The position numbers and the translations under genes are program-made. A stretch of DNA of 64,000 nt from Acidobacteriota bacterium (GTDB taxonomy: Bacteria > Acidobacteriota > UBA6911). Numbering within the stretch: position 1 is the stretch's first letter; each line of letters begins with the position of its first letter. Where the stretch lies: the NCBI GenBank assembly GCA_012729555.1, contig JAAYCX010000081.1, positions 29,687 through 93,686 of the forward strand, read 5' to 3'. This document shows positions 48,093 through 55,541 of this stretch, piece after piece. The notes under the pieces were generated by a model. The model was not told where the DNA came from and ran no database searches. It saw only the letters and a program-made list of their open reading frames with translations.

Positions 48093-48122
48093 ATTATCCC
48101 GCGCCCCCGACGGGAGCGTCAA
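48093..48122 (-). promoter_or_regulatory. Promoter for the HD-moeA operon
   Basis: On the minus strand TTGACG (48122-48117) is followed after 18 bases by GATAAT (48098-48093). The start codon of the HD gene is nine bases beyond the -10, so the predicted transcript has about two or three untranslated bases. No ribosome binding site is seen. Confidence 0.5.
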
Positions 48123-48160
48123 GCCATACTTGGCCCGTGCCCGGCGCTCCCCGTGCGGGG

Positions 48161-48206
48161 GCAAACAAAAACGGGAGGGCCCCGGCCGCGGCCGGAACCC
48201 TCCCGT
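48161..48206 (-). terminator. Intrinsic terminator after the small secreted protein gene
   Basis: Read on the minus strand, a hairpin with arms ACGGGAGGG and CCCTCCCGT (outer) plus CCGGCC/GGCCGG (inner), occupying 48206-48171, is followed by TTTTTGTTTG. It lies 27 bases after the stop of the gene at 48233-48595. Confidence 0.85.
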
Positions 48207-48232
48207 CCTCTGTTCTTTCGGGTAGAGCGCGG

Positions 48233-48595
48233 TTACTCGGCCTTTTTCAGGACCATTTCCATCGGCTGTCCCATCATGTCCATGGTGAGCTTGATTTCTC
48301 CGGGAGAAACCACGCCCTTGTAATCCATCTTCATTTCCTGGCCGCCGAAATCGAGGACCACCGCAAACGAGATGTTGTTGCCCTCGATCTTGCCGTCCTT
48401 GATAGGGGTCTGCGTGCCGTCCGGCCCCGTCGTGGAGCCGGTCAGGGTCGTCCCGTCCGCCTTGAAGGTGTAGCCGATCTTCATCGGGGCGCCGTCCATG
48501 CCCGGGAGTTCCGTGGTCCATTTCCCGTCCACGTCCGCTCCGAACGCCAGTCCGGCCACCAGAAACAAAGCTGCAACCAATGCCAGTCTTTTCAT
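48233..48595 (-). CDS. Small secreted protein, 120 aa
   Basis: A 120-residue protein with a clear signal peptide (MKRLALVAALFLVAGLAFGA, cleaved before DVDGKW). The mature part is a repeated beta-pattern (DGTTLTGSTTGPDGTQTPIKDGKIEGNNISFAV), likely a small beta-barrel or lipocalin-like fold. Similar proteins are common in Acidobacteriota but have no known role. It has its own promoter (48619-48647), strong AAGGAGG site and a terminator at 48161-48206, so it is a single-gene transcript downstream of tupC. Confidence 0.8.
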   Translation of the reverse strand: MKRLALVAALFLVAGLAFGADVDGKWTTELPGMDGAPMKIGYTFKADGTTLTGSTTGPDGTQTPIKDGKIEGNNISFAVVLDFGGQEMKMDYKGVVSPGEIKLTMDMMGQPMEMVLKKAE

Positions 48596-48618
48596 GCCAT
48601 CCTCCTTGTGTGCTGCTC

Positions 48619-48647
48619 CATATAAACGATCGGGCTCAAAACATCAA
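48619..48647 (-). promoter_or_regulatory. Promoter for the small secreted protein gene
   Basis: On the minus strand TTGATG (48647-48642) and TATATG (48624-48619) are 17 bases apart; the ATG follows 24 bases beyond the -10, with an AAGGAGG site. Confidence 0.65.
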
Positions 48648-48682
48648 CCGGAATCCGCCTGCGGGGGCTTCAGCGGCCATTC

Positions 48683-49348
48683 CTAACCGCAGGACGGGGC
48701 AATCCTCCCCCCCTCGAGGCGGAAAACCCGGCTCGAGAGGGCGCTCACGATGTCGGGATCGTGGGTTGCCATGATCACGGTGATATTACGCCTCCCGACG
48801 GCGTGATGTAACAGTTGCGCCAGAATCGGCCGGGAAGCGTCGTCGAGCGAATTGGTGGGTTCGTCCAGGAGCACGATCGGGGTCTCGACGACCAGGGCGC
48901 GCGCCAGCGCCACCCGCTGCGCCTCCCCCCCGGAGAGGAGGTGCGAGTGCTTGTCCAGGACCGGCGCAAGGCCCAGGGCGCGCGCGATCTCCTCCGTGCG
49001 GTCCCGGATCTCCCGGTGCGGGAGCCCCCGCACCCGGAGGCCGTAGGCGATGTTTTTCCGGACCGTGGCGGAAAAGAGGACCGGTTTCTGGTGGACCAGG
49101 GTGACCCGTCGGCGCAGCTCCCGGTCCCGGTTGCGGACCGTTTCCACCCCGCCGAGGCGCACGCTCCCCGCCGTGGGGGTACGGAGCAGGGCCAGGATCG
49201 AGAGGAGGGTGGTCTTGCCGCAGCCGTTGGGGCCCATGAAGGTCGAGATCCCCCCCGCGGGGATCTCCAGGGCGGGGATGTCCAGGATGGTCCGGTCGCC
49301 GTACGCGTGGCGCAGGTCGCGGATGGTGTAGGCGGCCCGGCCGTTCAT
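48683..49348 (-). CDS. tupC: Tungstate ABC transporter ATP-binding protein
   Basis: A 221-residue ABC ATPase. Walker A is GPNGCGKTT (residues 39-47), the signature is LSGGEAQRVALARAL, and Walker B leads VLLDEPTNSLDD. It powers uptake of an oxyanion through the permease encoded just upstream, whose stop overlaps its start by four bases. The assignment to tungstate comes from TupA; sequence alone cannot exclude molybdate. Confidence 0.88.
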   Translation of the reverse strand: MNGRAAYTIRDLRHAYGDRTILDIPALEIPAGGISTFMGPNGCGKTTLLSILALLRTPTAGSVRLGGVETVRNRDRELRRRVTLVHQKPVLFSATVRKNIAYGLRVRGLPHREIRDRTEEIARALGLAPVLDKHSHLLSGGEAQRVALARALVVETPIVLLDEPTNSLDDASRPILAQLLHHAVGRRNITVIMATHDPDIVSALSSRVFRLEGGRIAPSCG

Positions 49349-50037
49349 GCCGTTTTCCTCCGCAGCAGCCGGGCGCCGATGTTGACGCCGAAGGCAACGA
49401 CCAGCAGGACCATCCCCAGGGCCAGCCCCAGCGCGAACTCGCCCCTGCTGGTCTCGAGCGAGATGGCGGTGGTGATGGTGCGGGTGTACCCGAGGATGTT
49501 CCCCCCGAGGATGATGGAGATCCCGACCTCCCCGATCACCCTCCCGAAGGCGGTGATGCAGGCCACGAGCAGGGCGGGGCGCGCCTCCTCCGCGACCGTG
49601 ACGAGGGTGCGCATCCTGCCGGCTCCCAGGGTGAAGGCGGTTTCCCGGACCACGGGGTTGACCCCCGATACGGCGCTCGAGGAGAGGGAGGCTATCAGGG
49701 GGAGGATCAGCACCGTCTGGCCCAGGATGATGGCGGCGGGGGTGAACAGGAGCCCGAGCCGCCCCAGCGGGCCCTGGTTGAAGACCAGGGTGTAAACGAA
49801 GAGGCCGACCACCACCGTGGGGACGGCGAGCAGGGTGTTGAGCAGGTCCTCCACGAAGCGCTTGAAGCGGAACCGGGAGTTGGCCAGCGCCACCCCGAGG
49901 GGGACCCCGACGAGGGAGGCGATCAGGGTACTGGCGAGCGAGAAGCGGAGCGAGGCGGCCACGATGGTGGTCACCTCGGCGTCCGCCGTGAAGATGAGGC
50001 GCAGCGCCTCCTTCGATGCCTGGGCCAGGTCGTTCAA
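49345..50037 (-). CDS. tupB: Tungstate ABC transporter permease
   Basis: A 230-residue membrane protein with five or six helices and the binding-protein-dependent transport EAA loop (TLGAGRMRTLVTVAEEARPALL), where the ATPase docks. It resembles TupB/ModB-type permeases. The start is a TTG, four bases after the tupA stop, consistent with translational coupling, and its end overlaps tupC by four bases. Confidence 0.88.
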   Translation of the reverse strand: MNDLAQASKEALRLIFTADAEVTTIVAASLRFSLASTLIASLVGVPLGVALANSRFRFKRFVEDLLNTLLAVPTVVVGLFVYTLVFNQGPLGRLGLLFTPAAIILGQTVLILPLIASLSSSAVSGVNPVVRETAFTLGAGRMRTLVTVAEEARPALLVACITAFGRVIGEVGISIILGGNILGYTRTITTAISLETSRGEFALGLALGMVLLVVAFGVNIGARLLRRKTA

Positions 50038-50041
50038 GCGG

Positions 50042-50866
50042 TCACTTTCCCGGCCCGCAGACCGGACGGAAGAGCGCGTGCCCGCCCGCGCGGAAATCCC
50101 CGATCAGCTTCTGCCCTTCGGGGGAGCAAAGCCAGTCGACGAGCTCCAGCGCCAGGGGGGCGTTGACGGTGGGGAAGCGTGCGGGGTTGACCTGGATGAC
50201 CGAATAATGGTTGAGGAGGTCCGGATCCCCCTCGGACAGGACCTCGAGCTTCAGCCGGCCGCGCCGACCGAGCCAGGTGGCCCGGTCGGAAATCGTGTAG
50301 GACCCCTTTTCGCCCGCCATCGTCAGCGCGGCCCCCATCCCCTGGCCGATTTCGAGGTACCAGGGGCCCGAAGGGGTGATGCCCGTCTTCTTCCAGAGCG
50401 CCAGCTCCTTGCGGTGGGTGCCGGAATCGTCCCCCCTGGAGATGAAGGCGGCCCCCCGCCGCGCGATGGCGGCCAGCGCCTCGGAAGCGCTCTTCACTCC
50501 CCGGATGCGGGCGGGGTCGGCCGGGGGGCCGAGAATGACGAAATCGTTGACCATCAGCGTCTTCCGGTTGACGCCATGACCCTGTTTCACGAATTCGAGC
50601 TCCGCCTCCGGGGCATGGACCAGGACCAGGTCGACATCGCCGCTGGACGCGAGCCTGAGCGCCTGACCGGTTCCGACCGCGATGACGTGGACCCTGCAGC
50701 GGCACCGCTCCTCGAACCGCGGGAGGAGGTAGGGAAGCAGGCCCGAATCCTGCACCGAGGTGGTCGTGGCGAAGCGCAGCCTCGGCGTGTCCGCGGCGCC
50801 CGCGCCCGCGGCCCGCAGCAGGGGGAGAAGGCATATCAGGATCGTTCTGAGGATGATGGTGCGCAT
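50042..50866 (-). CDS. tupA: Tungstate-binding periplasmic protein
   Basis: A 274-residue exported protein: signal peptide at residues 1-25 and the mature ligand-binding fold. RLRFATTTSVQDSGLLPYLLP includes the TTTS motif (residues 34-37), a signature of TupA that contacts tungstate; RGDDSGTHRKELALWKKTGI is another. TupA proteins bind tungstate with much higher affinity than molybdate. It is between the regulator and tupB in a four-gene run. Confidence 0.9.
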   Translation of the reverse strand: MRTIILRTILICLLPLLRAAGAGAADTPRLRFATTTSVQDSGLLPYLLPRFEERCRCRVHVIAVGTGQALRLASSGDVDLVLVHAPEAELEFVKQGHGVNRKTLMVNDFVILGPPADPARIRGVKSASEALAAIARRGAAFISRGDDSGTHRKELALWKKTGITPSGPWYLEIGQGMGAALTMAGEKGSYTISDRATWLGRRGRLKLEVLSEGDPDLLNHYSVIQVNPARFPTVNAPLALELVDWLCSPEGQKLIGDFRAGGHALFRPVCGPGK

Positions 50867-50900
50867 GAGAAAACCCGAATGACGGTCCCGCCCGGACCGG

Positions 50901-51812
50901 TCAGTCCCTTTCGTAGACCACCTTCCCGGTGTCGCGGACCTCGTACCCCCCCATTTCGACGATATTGGACTTGAAATCGTCGGAGCGGAGGACGGTGCAG
51001 AGCGCCTGGACGGCGTCGGTGGAAAAACTGGCGGTCGGGATCGCCAGGTCGAACCGCTCCCTGGCCAGGGGCACGAAATCGAGCCCCAGCATCCGGGCGG
51101 CGGCCATAATGCCGATGCCGACGTCGGCGCCGCCGCTGAAAACCTCGAGGGCCACCTCCATGTGGGTGTAGGCCGTGCGGCCGTAGCCTTCGATCGACTC
51201 GGAGTCGATGCCCAGGTCCCTGAGCCCGTAATCGAGGAGCACGCGGGTCCCGCTCCCTTCCTGCCGGTTGATGAACTTCACCTTCTTGGCCGCCAGGTGC
51301 TTGAGATTCTTGATGGTCAGGGGGTTCCCCTTTTTGACGATCAACCCCTGCTCCCGGTGCGCCACGTTGAGCAGGACCACCTTCATTTCCGGGAAGTGCT
51401 TTTTAATGAACGAGCTGTTGTACTCCCCCGTCTCCTGGTCCAGCAGGTGGGTGGCGGCCACGTGGCAGGTTCCGTGCTCGAGAGCGATCAGTCCCGCCAG
51501 ACTCCCCACGTTGGAGATGGAAATCGTGTAGTCCGGGTTCTGCAGGTTGGCGTTCTTGACCAGCAGTTCCAGGGCCAGGTCGTTGCTCCCCGCGATAACG
51601 ACCTGGTGTCCGGGGTCCTGGTGGGGGGAGGGGGTGACGCTTTCCCGGGCGCTCGCGACCACCCATTCCTCGATCAGGTTCTTGGGGAAAAGCCATTTGC
51701 CCGTGATCCGCGTGGCGGGGATCTTCTTTTCCTTGATCAGGCGGTAAACCTGTTTCTCATTGATGCTGAGATACTCTGCAACCTCTTTGGTGGTGAACAT
51801 TTCTCGAGTCAT
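50901..51812 (-). CDS. MerR/excisionase-type HTH regulator with PBP-like ligand domain
   Basis: A 303-residue one-component regulator. Residues 1-52 are a helix-turn-helix of the excisionase type (FTTKEVAEYLSINEKQVYRLI, with an ITGKWLFPKNLIEEW wing). Residues 75-303 are a periplasmic-binding-protein-like domain without a signal peptide: SNVGSLAGLIALEHGTCHVAATHLLDQETGEYN, RQEGSGTRVLLDYG, YTHMEVALEVFSGGADVGIGI and PLARERFDLAIPT. It is 34 bases before tupA. It probably senses tungstate or molybdate and controls the transport operon, inferred from context. The start was set at 51812, with GGAGGC upstream. Confidence 0.9.
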   Translation of the reverse strand: MTREMFTTKEVAEYLSINEKQVYRLIKEKKIPATRITGKWLFPKNLIEEWVVASARESVTPSPHQDPGHQVVIAGSNDLALELLVKNANLQNPDYTISISNVGSLAGLIALEHGTCHVAATHLLDQETGEYNSSFIKKHFPEMKVVLLNVAHREQGLIVKKGNPLTIKNLKHLAAKKVKFINRQEGSGTRVLLDYGLRDLGIDSESIEGYGRTAYTHMEVALEVFSGGADVGIGIMAAARMLGLDFVPLARERFDLAIPTASFSTDAVQALCTVLRSDDFKSNIVEMGGYEVRDTGKVVYERD

Positions 51813-51929
51813 GGCGAAACAGGCCTCCCTCGGAAGGATGACGGACAATACCAAATTTTAACCGAATGTTACCCGGAGTCAACGACATTCAGGCCGGGGC
51901 CGGGACGCGGCGCGCCCGGCCCGCGGACC

Positions 51930-52667
51930 CTACCGGATGCGGGTGTCGTTGATAAGGTACTTGGCCGCGACGTAGTTGAGGGATTCGGCCGTTTCGAGTC
52001 CCCCGGCAAGCCGCCGGAGGGTTTCCAGGTCCGATTTCCACGCGACGTCCCCGGGGGCGAACAGGCAGATGGCGCCCGGCTCCGGTTGCGTGAGCAGCCG
52101 GCCGTCGGCGTAGCCGTACCAGGTGTCGCAGATTTCGGTCTCGTAGGCGTGCATCATGGGGGGGATGTCCCCGGGGGTGAACCAGAGCTTGATTTCCCGT
52201 TCGGCGTCCGCGGGATTGGCCGAGGCGTGGATCAGGTTGTCCATCCGGTCGCTGATCACGCGCCCCGAGGCGTCCTTGATCGGGACAAGGGTCCCCAGGG
52301 CGCGGATGCATCCCGGCTTGTCCTCCCTGGCGGCATGGGGATTGGTTGGGCCGGCGATATCGCGGATCTTGCGGATGGCGTCGGGGCCCTGGTAGACGAT
52401 GGCGACCACGCGCCGCTTCCAGGGCTCATTCTCCCAGTGGAGGCTCCCGGTGATGTAGTCCAGGAGCGATTCGTAAAACGCCTTCCCGCGGTGCTCGGCG
52501 TAATGCTCCTCGGCCAGGATCCGGCTGACGGCCACGATCCTGGCCCCCGCGAAATGGAGGCCGGAGTGGAATTCGGACAGCTGCGAGAGCAGGTATCCCG
52601 TCAACGAGTTTTTAAGGGCGTCGGGCTTGAGAAGCACGAGGGTTTGTTCCAGTTCTTTCTTGTCCAT
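51930..52667 (-). CDS. ndk: Nucleoside-diphosphate kinase, extended form
   Basis: A 245-residue NDK-family enzyme, about 100 residues longer than the common bacterial NDK (about 140). LVLLKPDALKN holds the nucleotide Lys, and the catalytic His is His147 in NLIHASANPADAEREIKLWF. The PGCIRALGT segment and the NxxH motif are separated by an insertion of about 20 residues, and about 80 residues follow the catalytic core. It balances NTP pools. The extra tail has no family I recognise, and extended NDKs of this kind exist in several bacteria. Confidence 0.85.
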   Translation of the reverse strand: MDKKELEQTLVLLKPDALKNSLTGYLLSQLSEFHSGLHFAGARIVAVSRILAEEHYAEHRGKAFYESLLDYITGSLHWENEPWKRRVVAIVYQGPDAIRKIRDIAGPTNPHAAREDKPGCIRALGTLVPIKDASGRVISDRMDNLIHASANPADAEREIKLWFTPGDIPPMMHAYETEICDTWYGYADGRLLTQPEPGAICLFAPGDVAWKSDLETLRRLAGGLETAESLNYVAAKYLINDTRIR

Positions 52668-52786
52668 TCGTCTGGTCCTTTCCTATTATGAAGGGGGACA
52701 TTATAGCATCCGCCCGCGGCCCGCCGGGGGCTAAGTCGCCGACCGGGCGCGAATTCTGCTATTCTGGAATGACGGGAGGCCAGACG

Positions 52787-53569
52787 ATGAAGAGATATCC
52801 GAGAAGGTCCGTGGGATGGGGGGCGGTCCTGATGCTGTCCGCGGTCCTTTGTCCCCCCGCCTCCCGGGGGGACGAAGAGACGGTCCGGCGCCTCTTCGAG
52901 GGCGCCATCGCCGCCATGGGGGGGGACGCCTACCTGGGGGTGAAAGACATGGTTTCCGAGGGGCGCTATTTCCAGTTCGACCGCTACGGGAACTCCTCGG
53001 GACTGATACGGTTTACCGACTACACCAGGCTCCCGGACAAGAGCCGGTTCGAGCTGGGGAACCGGAAGAAGGAGCTCGAAGTCACCGTCTTCAACCTGGA
53101 AAAGGGCGAAGGGTGGATCCTCGAGGGGCAGAAGGAGACGCGCGCGGCCACGGCCGAGGAAATGCAGGAATTCCGGGCGGCGGCCAACCACAGCCTGGAC
53201 AACATCTTCCGTTTCCGCTACCGCGACCCCGGGAACAAGCTGTTTTACCTGGGGGCGGGTGAGGGGAAGGATGCGCGCCTGGAAATGGTGAAGATGATCG
53301 ACCCGGAAAACGACGAGACTGTCATCTATTTCGACCGGGTTTCCAGGCTGCCGGTGAAGCTCGAAGCCCATCGGCGGGACGGCCGCGGGGTGCGGGAACG
53401 CCTCACGAGCGAGTACAGCCAGTGGCACGTGATCCAGGGGGTGAACACCCCGCTGCGGATCGACGGGTACACCGGGTCGAGGCGCGCTTTCCAGCAGTTC
53501 ATCACCAGGATCACCTACAACAACGATCTCCTGGAGGAGGTCTTTTCCCGGCCGGAGCCGCCCAAGTAG
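52787..53569 (+). CDS. Exported protein, outer-membrane lipoprotein-sorting-like fold
   Basis: A 260-residue protein with a signal peptide (Arg-rich start, hydrophobic VGWGAVLMLSAVLC). The Cys may be in the cleavage region, but the context is not a classical lipobox. The mature part (FNLEKGEGWILEGQKE, RLEMVKMIDPENDETVIYFDRVSRLPVKLEAH) has the pattern of LolA/LolB-type or similar half-barrel folds. Function unknown. A TGCTATTCT -10-like box at about 52757-52765 and a GGGAGGCC site precede it. Confidence 0.7.
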   Translation: MKRYPRRSVGWGAVLMLSAVLCPPASRGDEETVRRLFEGAIAAMGGDAYLGVKDMVSEGRYFQFDRYGNSSGLIRFTDYTRLPDKSRFELGNRKKELEVTVFNLEKGEGWILEGQKETRAATAEEMQEFRAAANHSLDNIFRFRYRDPGNKLFYLGAGEGKDARLEMVKMIDPENDETVIYFDRVSRLPVKLEAHRRDGRGVRERLTSEYSQWHVIQGVNTPLRIDGYTGSRRAFQQFITRITYNNDLLEEVFSRPEPPK

Positions 53570-53588
53570 GGCTTCCCTGGGAGCGGCC

Positions 53589-54215
53589 ATGCCCGAGTTC
53601 TACGACATCTCCCGGACCCTCGAGGAAGGGATGGAAGTCTGGCCCGGGGACCCGGAGTTCCGGAGAGACTGGGTGGCGCGCATTCGGGACGGGGCGCCGG
53701 CGAACGTGTCCGCCCTTCATCTGGGGGTGCATGCCGGGACCCACCTCGACGCCCCCCTTCACGTCGATGACGCCGGGAGCGACGTCGCCCGGCTGCCGGT
53801 CGGGACCTTCATAGGGCCCGCGCGGGTTTTCGGGATCGACTCCGCGGGGGGGGTCCGGGCGGCCGACCTCGAGGCCCTCGACTGGGAGGGGGTGGAGAGG
53901 GCGCTTTTCCGATGGGCGGCCCAGGGCCCGGGAGACCCCCCCGGCGGCCATGGATTCCTCCACGACGACGCCGCGCGGTTTCTCGCGGGAAGGGGATTGC
54001 GCCTGGTCGGGACCGACGCCCCGGGCGTGGACGCGCCCGACAGCGCGGACCTTCCCGTCCACCGGATCCTCCTGGGGGGCGGGGTCGCCATTCTCGAGAA
54101 CCTCTGCCTGGGGGGGGTCCCTCCGGGGGATTACGAACTGATCTGTCTTCCCCTGAAGATCGCGGGGTCGGACGGCTCCCCGGTCCGGGCCGTGTTGAGG
54201 CGGCGAAATCCCTAG
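53589..54215 (+). CDS. Cyclase-family hydrolase (kynurenine formamidase-like)
   Basis: A 208-residue metal-dependent hydrolase of the cyclase family. The metal motif H-x-G-T-H-x-D-A-P-x-H is GVHAGTHLDAPLH, residues 47-58. Such enzymes open formylkynurenine or other amide or lactone rings. The context is only suggestive: the trp operon lies about 1.3 kb away, but no other kynurenine genes are present. It overlaps the end of lpxC by four bases on the opposite strand. Confidence 0.85.
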   Translation: MPEFYDISRTLEEGMEVWPGDPEFRRDWVARIRDGAPANVSALHLGVHAGTHLDAPLHVDDAGSDVARLPVGTFIGPARVFGIDSAGGVRAADLEALDWEGVERALFRWAAQGPGDPPGGHGFLHDDAARFLAGRGLRLVGTDAPGVDAPDSADLPVHRILLGGGVAILENLCLGGVPPGDYELICLPLKIAGSDGSPVRAVLRRRNP

Positions 54216-55096
54216 CCCGCGTCCGCCAGGACGGGCTCGACCTCGTTCGCGGTGAGGACCCGGCAGCAGTCGTGCCTTTTCGAGATGAGGGCGGCCAGGT
54301 CGGTGTGGATGGCGTGACCGGCGCGGTCGGCCTCCAGGCGGCCGATGATGGGAAGCCCGCAAAGGGAAATATCCCCGAGCAGGTCCATCAGCTTGTGGCG
54401 GACGAATTCGTCCGGGTAGCGCAGCCCGGTGTTGAGGACCCCCTCGGAATCGAGGACCACGGCGTTTTCGAGCGAGCCGCCGCGGATCAGGCCGAGGCCC
54501 TTCAGGTACTCGATGTCGGAGACGAAGCCGAAGGTCCGGGCGCGGGAAAGCTCCCGGCGAAAGGCTTCGGGCGTCAGCTCCAGCTCGATCCGCTGCTGCC
54601 CTATCGCGGGATGGTCGAAGTCGATGGCGTAGCTCGCCCGCGGGACGCGCCCGGGGTAGACGCCCGCCACCTTGTCCCCCTGGCGTACCTCGATCGGGCG
54701 CTCGATCACGATGTACCGGCGCGGTTCCCCTTGCTCGACGATGCCGGCGGCGAGGAGGCCGTCGGTGAAAGGGGCGCACGATCCGTCGAGGATGGGGACT
54801 TCCATGGAATCGAGGTCCAGGCGCGCGTTGTCGATGCCGAGGCCGTAGAGGGTGGCGAGGACGTGCTCCACGGTCGCAATCATCACCCCCTTCTTCATGA
54901 GGGTCGTGGCGTAACTGACCTTCGCCACGTAGGCGCGCCGGGCTTCGATTTCGAAGTTCCGGAGGTCGGTGCGGCGGAAGCGGATGCCCGAGTCGGGCGG
55001 GGCGGGCAGGATCGCGAGGCGGACCGGGTACCCGGTGTGGAGCCCCACTCCCTCGAACTCGACTTTTTCCTTCAAGGTTCGCTGATACCTGAACAT
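54212..55096 (-). CDS. lpxC: UDP-3-O-acyl-N-acetylglucosamine deacetylase
   Basis: A 294-residue zinc enzyme committing the cell to lipid A synthesis. Glu77 and His78 in IATVEHVLATLYGLGIDN, then FVRHKLMDLLGDISL and the AGHAIHTDL ending are the metal and catalytic positions. The start at 55096 with a GGGGGATGGGGC site matches homologues; an open frame further upstream is not family-like. It confirms an LPS outer membrane. It diverges from the trp leader across an AT-rich patch. Confidence 0.95.
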   Translation of the reverse strand: MFRYQRTLKEKVEFEGVGLHTGYPVRLAILPAPPDSGIRFRRTDLRNFEIEARRAYVAKVSYATTLMKKGVMIATVEHVLATLYGLGIDNARLDLDSMEVPILDGSCAPFTDGLLAAGIVEQGEPRRYIVIERPIEVRQGDKVAGVYPGRVPRASYAIDFDHPAIGQQRIELELTPEAFRRELSRARTFGFVSDIEYLKGLGLIRGGSLENAVVLDSEGVLNTGLRYPDEFVRHKLMDLLGDISLCGLPIIGRLEADRAGHAIHTDLAALISKRHDCCRVLTANEVEPVLADAG

Positions 55097-55309
55097 GCCC
55101 CATCCCCCATCGATCGCCCGTGGTCGGGCGGAAGCTCTGCCAGCAAGATCCATTCCAGTCGTTGCGGGATGGCTGGAGTTTATGTAATGCATTGAAGATA
55201 ATAATTTTATGTAAACCCGGGCCGGCCGCCTCCCCTGCCGGGCCACCCCCATCGTGGCAATTATGACACACCTGTCCGGGCGGGAGGCGGGACCTGCCGA
55301 TTTCTCCTG
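55097..55309. other. Intergenic region between lpxC and the trp promoter
   Basis: No gene is apparent. An AT-rich patch at about 55180-55215 (with TTTACA and TATTAT-like stretches on the minus strand) probably holds the lpxC promoter. I saw no riboswitch or tRNA-like structure here. Confidence 0.4.
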
Positions 55310-55339
55310 TTGCGCGCCGCCCGCGATCTGTGGTACTAA
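55310..55339 (+). promoter_or_regulatory. Promoter for the trp leader and operon
   Basis: TTGCGC (55310-55315), 18 bases, then TACTAA (55334-55339), preceded by TGG, giving a partly extended -10. The leader peptide ATG at 55366 follows 26 bases later. Confidence 0.5.
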
Positions 55340-55365
55340 TGGCGCATATTCGGGTTAGAGAGGCA

Positions 55366-55455
55366 ATGAAAGGGACATTTACCAATCCGGTCAGTTTGTG
55401 GTGTTGGCGGGGCCGGCCCAAGTCCGCCTGGGTCGGTTGGTCCCCAGTCCCCTGA
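55366..55455 (+). CDS. trpL: trp operon leader peptide with four Trp codons
   Basis: A 29-codon reading frame with an AGAGAGG site in front of its ATG. It begins MKGTFTNPVSLWCWRGR and has Trp at positions 12, 14, 22 and 25 (TGG codons at 55399, 55405, 55429 and 55438), far above the usual frequency of Trp. The TGA stop is 28 bases before a terminator hairpin that precedes trpE. A ribosome waiting for charged tRNA-Trp would pause here and alter the folding of the RNA. I infer it from the codons and layout; it resembles the leader peptides of E. coli trp. Confidence 0.85.
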   Translation: MKGTFTNPVSLWCWRGRPKSAWVGWSPVP

Positions 55456-55458
55456 CCG
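55388..55458 (+). promoter_or_regulatory. Complementary arms within the trp leader RNA
   Basis: CGGTCAG (55388-55394), just before the first Trp codon, is the exact complement of CTGACCG (55452-55458), which covers the leader stop codon. They can pair when no ribosome occupies the leader. CCTGA (55451-55455) can alternatively pair with TCAGG (55494-55498) in the terminator loop, a possible anti-terminator contact. Folding has not been computed. Confidence 0.45.
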
Positions 55459-55482
55459 TTGCCGTACCAAGGGGTGAGGAAG

Positions 55483-55517
55483 CCGTGAGCGACTCAGGAC
55501 GTTCACGGTTTTTTTTT
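55483..55517 (+). terminator. trp attenuator terminator
   Basis: CCGTGAGCG (55483-55491) and CGTTCACGG (55500-55508) form a nine-pair stem, with one G-U, around an eight-base loop, directly followed by nine T. It lies 25 bases before the trpE start and after the leader peptide, so it acts inside the operon transcript rather than between operons. Confidence 0.88.
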
Positions 55518-55541
55518 GCGTACCCGTTTTGAGGGTCCGAC

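Noticed and set aside
50042..51812. Assignment of the ABC transporter to phosphate
   Set aside because: The TTTS motif in the binding protein, the PBP-like regulator and nearby moeA genes favour tungstate; phosphate PstS features were not seen.
55097..55365. A T-box or Trp riboswitch before trpE
   Set aside because: No T-box consensus or riboswitch-like helical pattern was recognised. The Trp-rich leader peptide and terminator explain the region.
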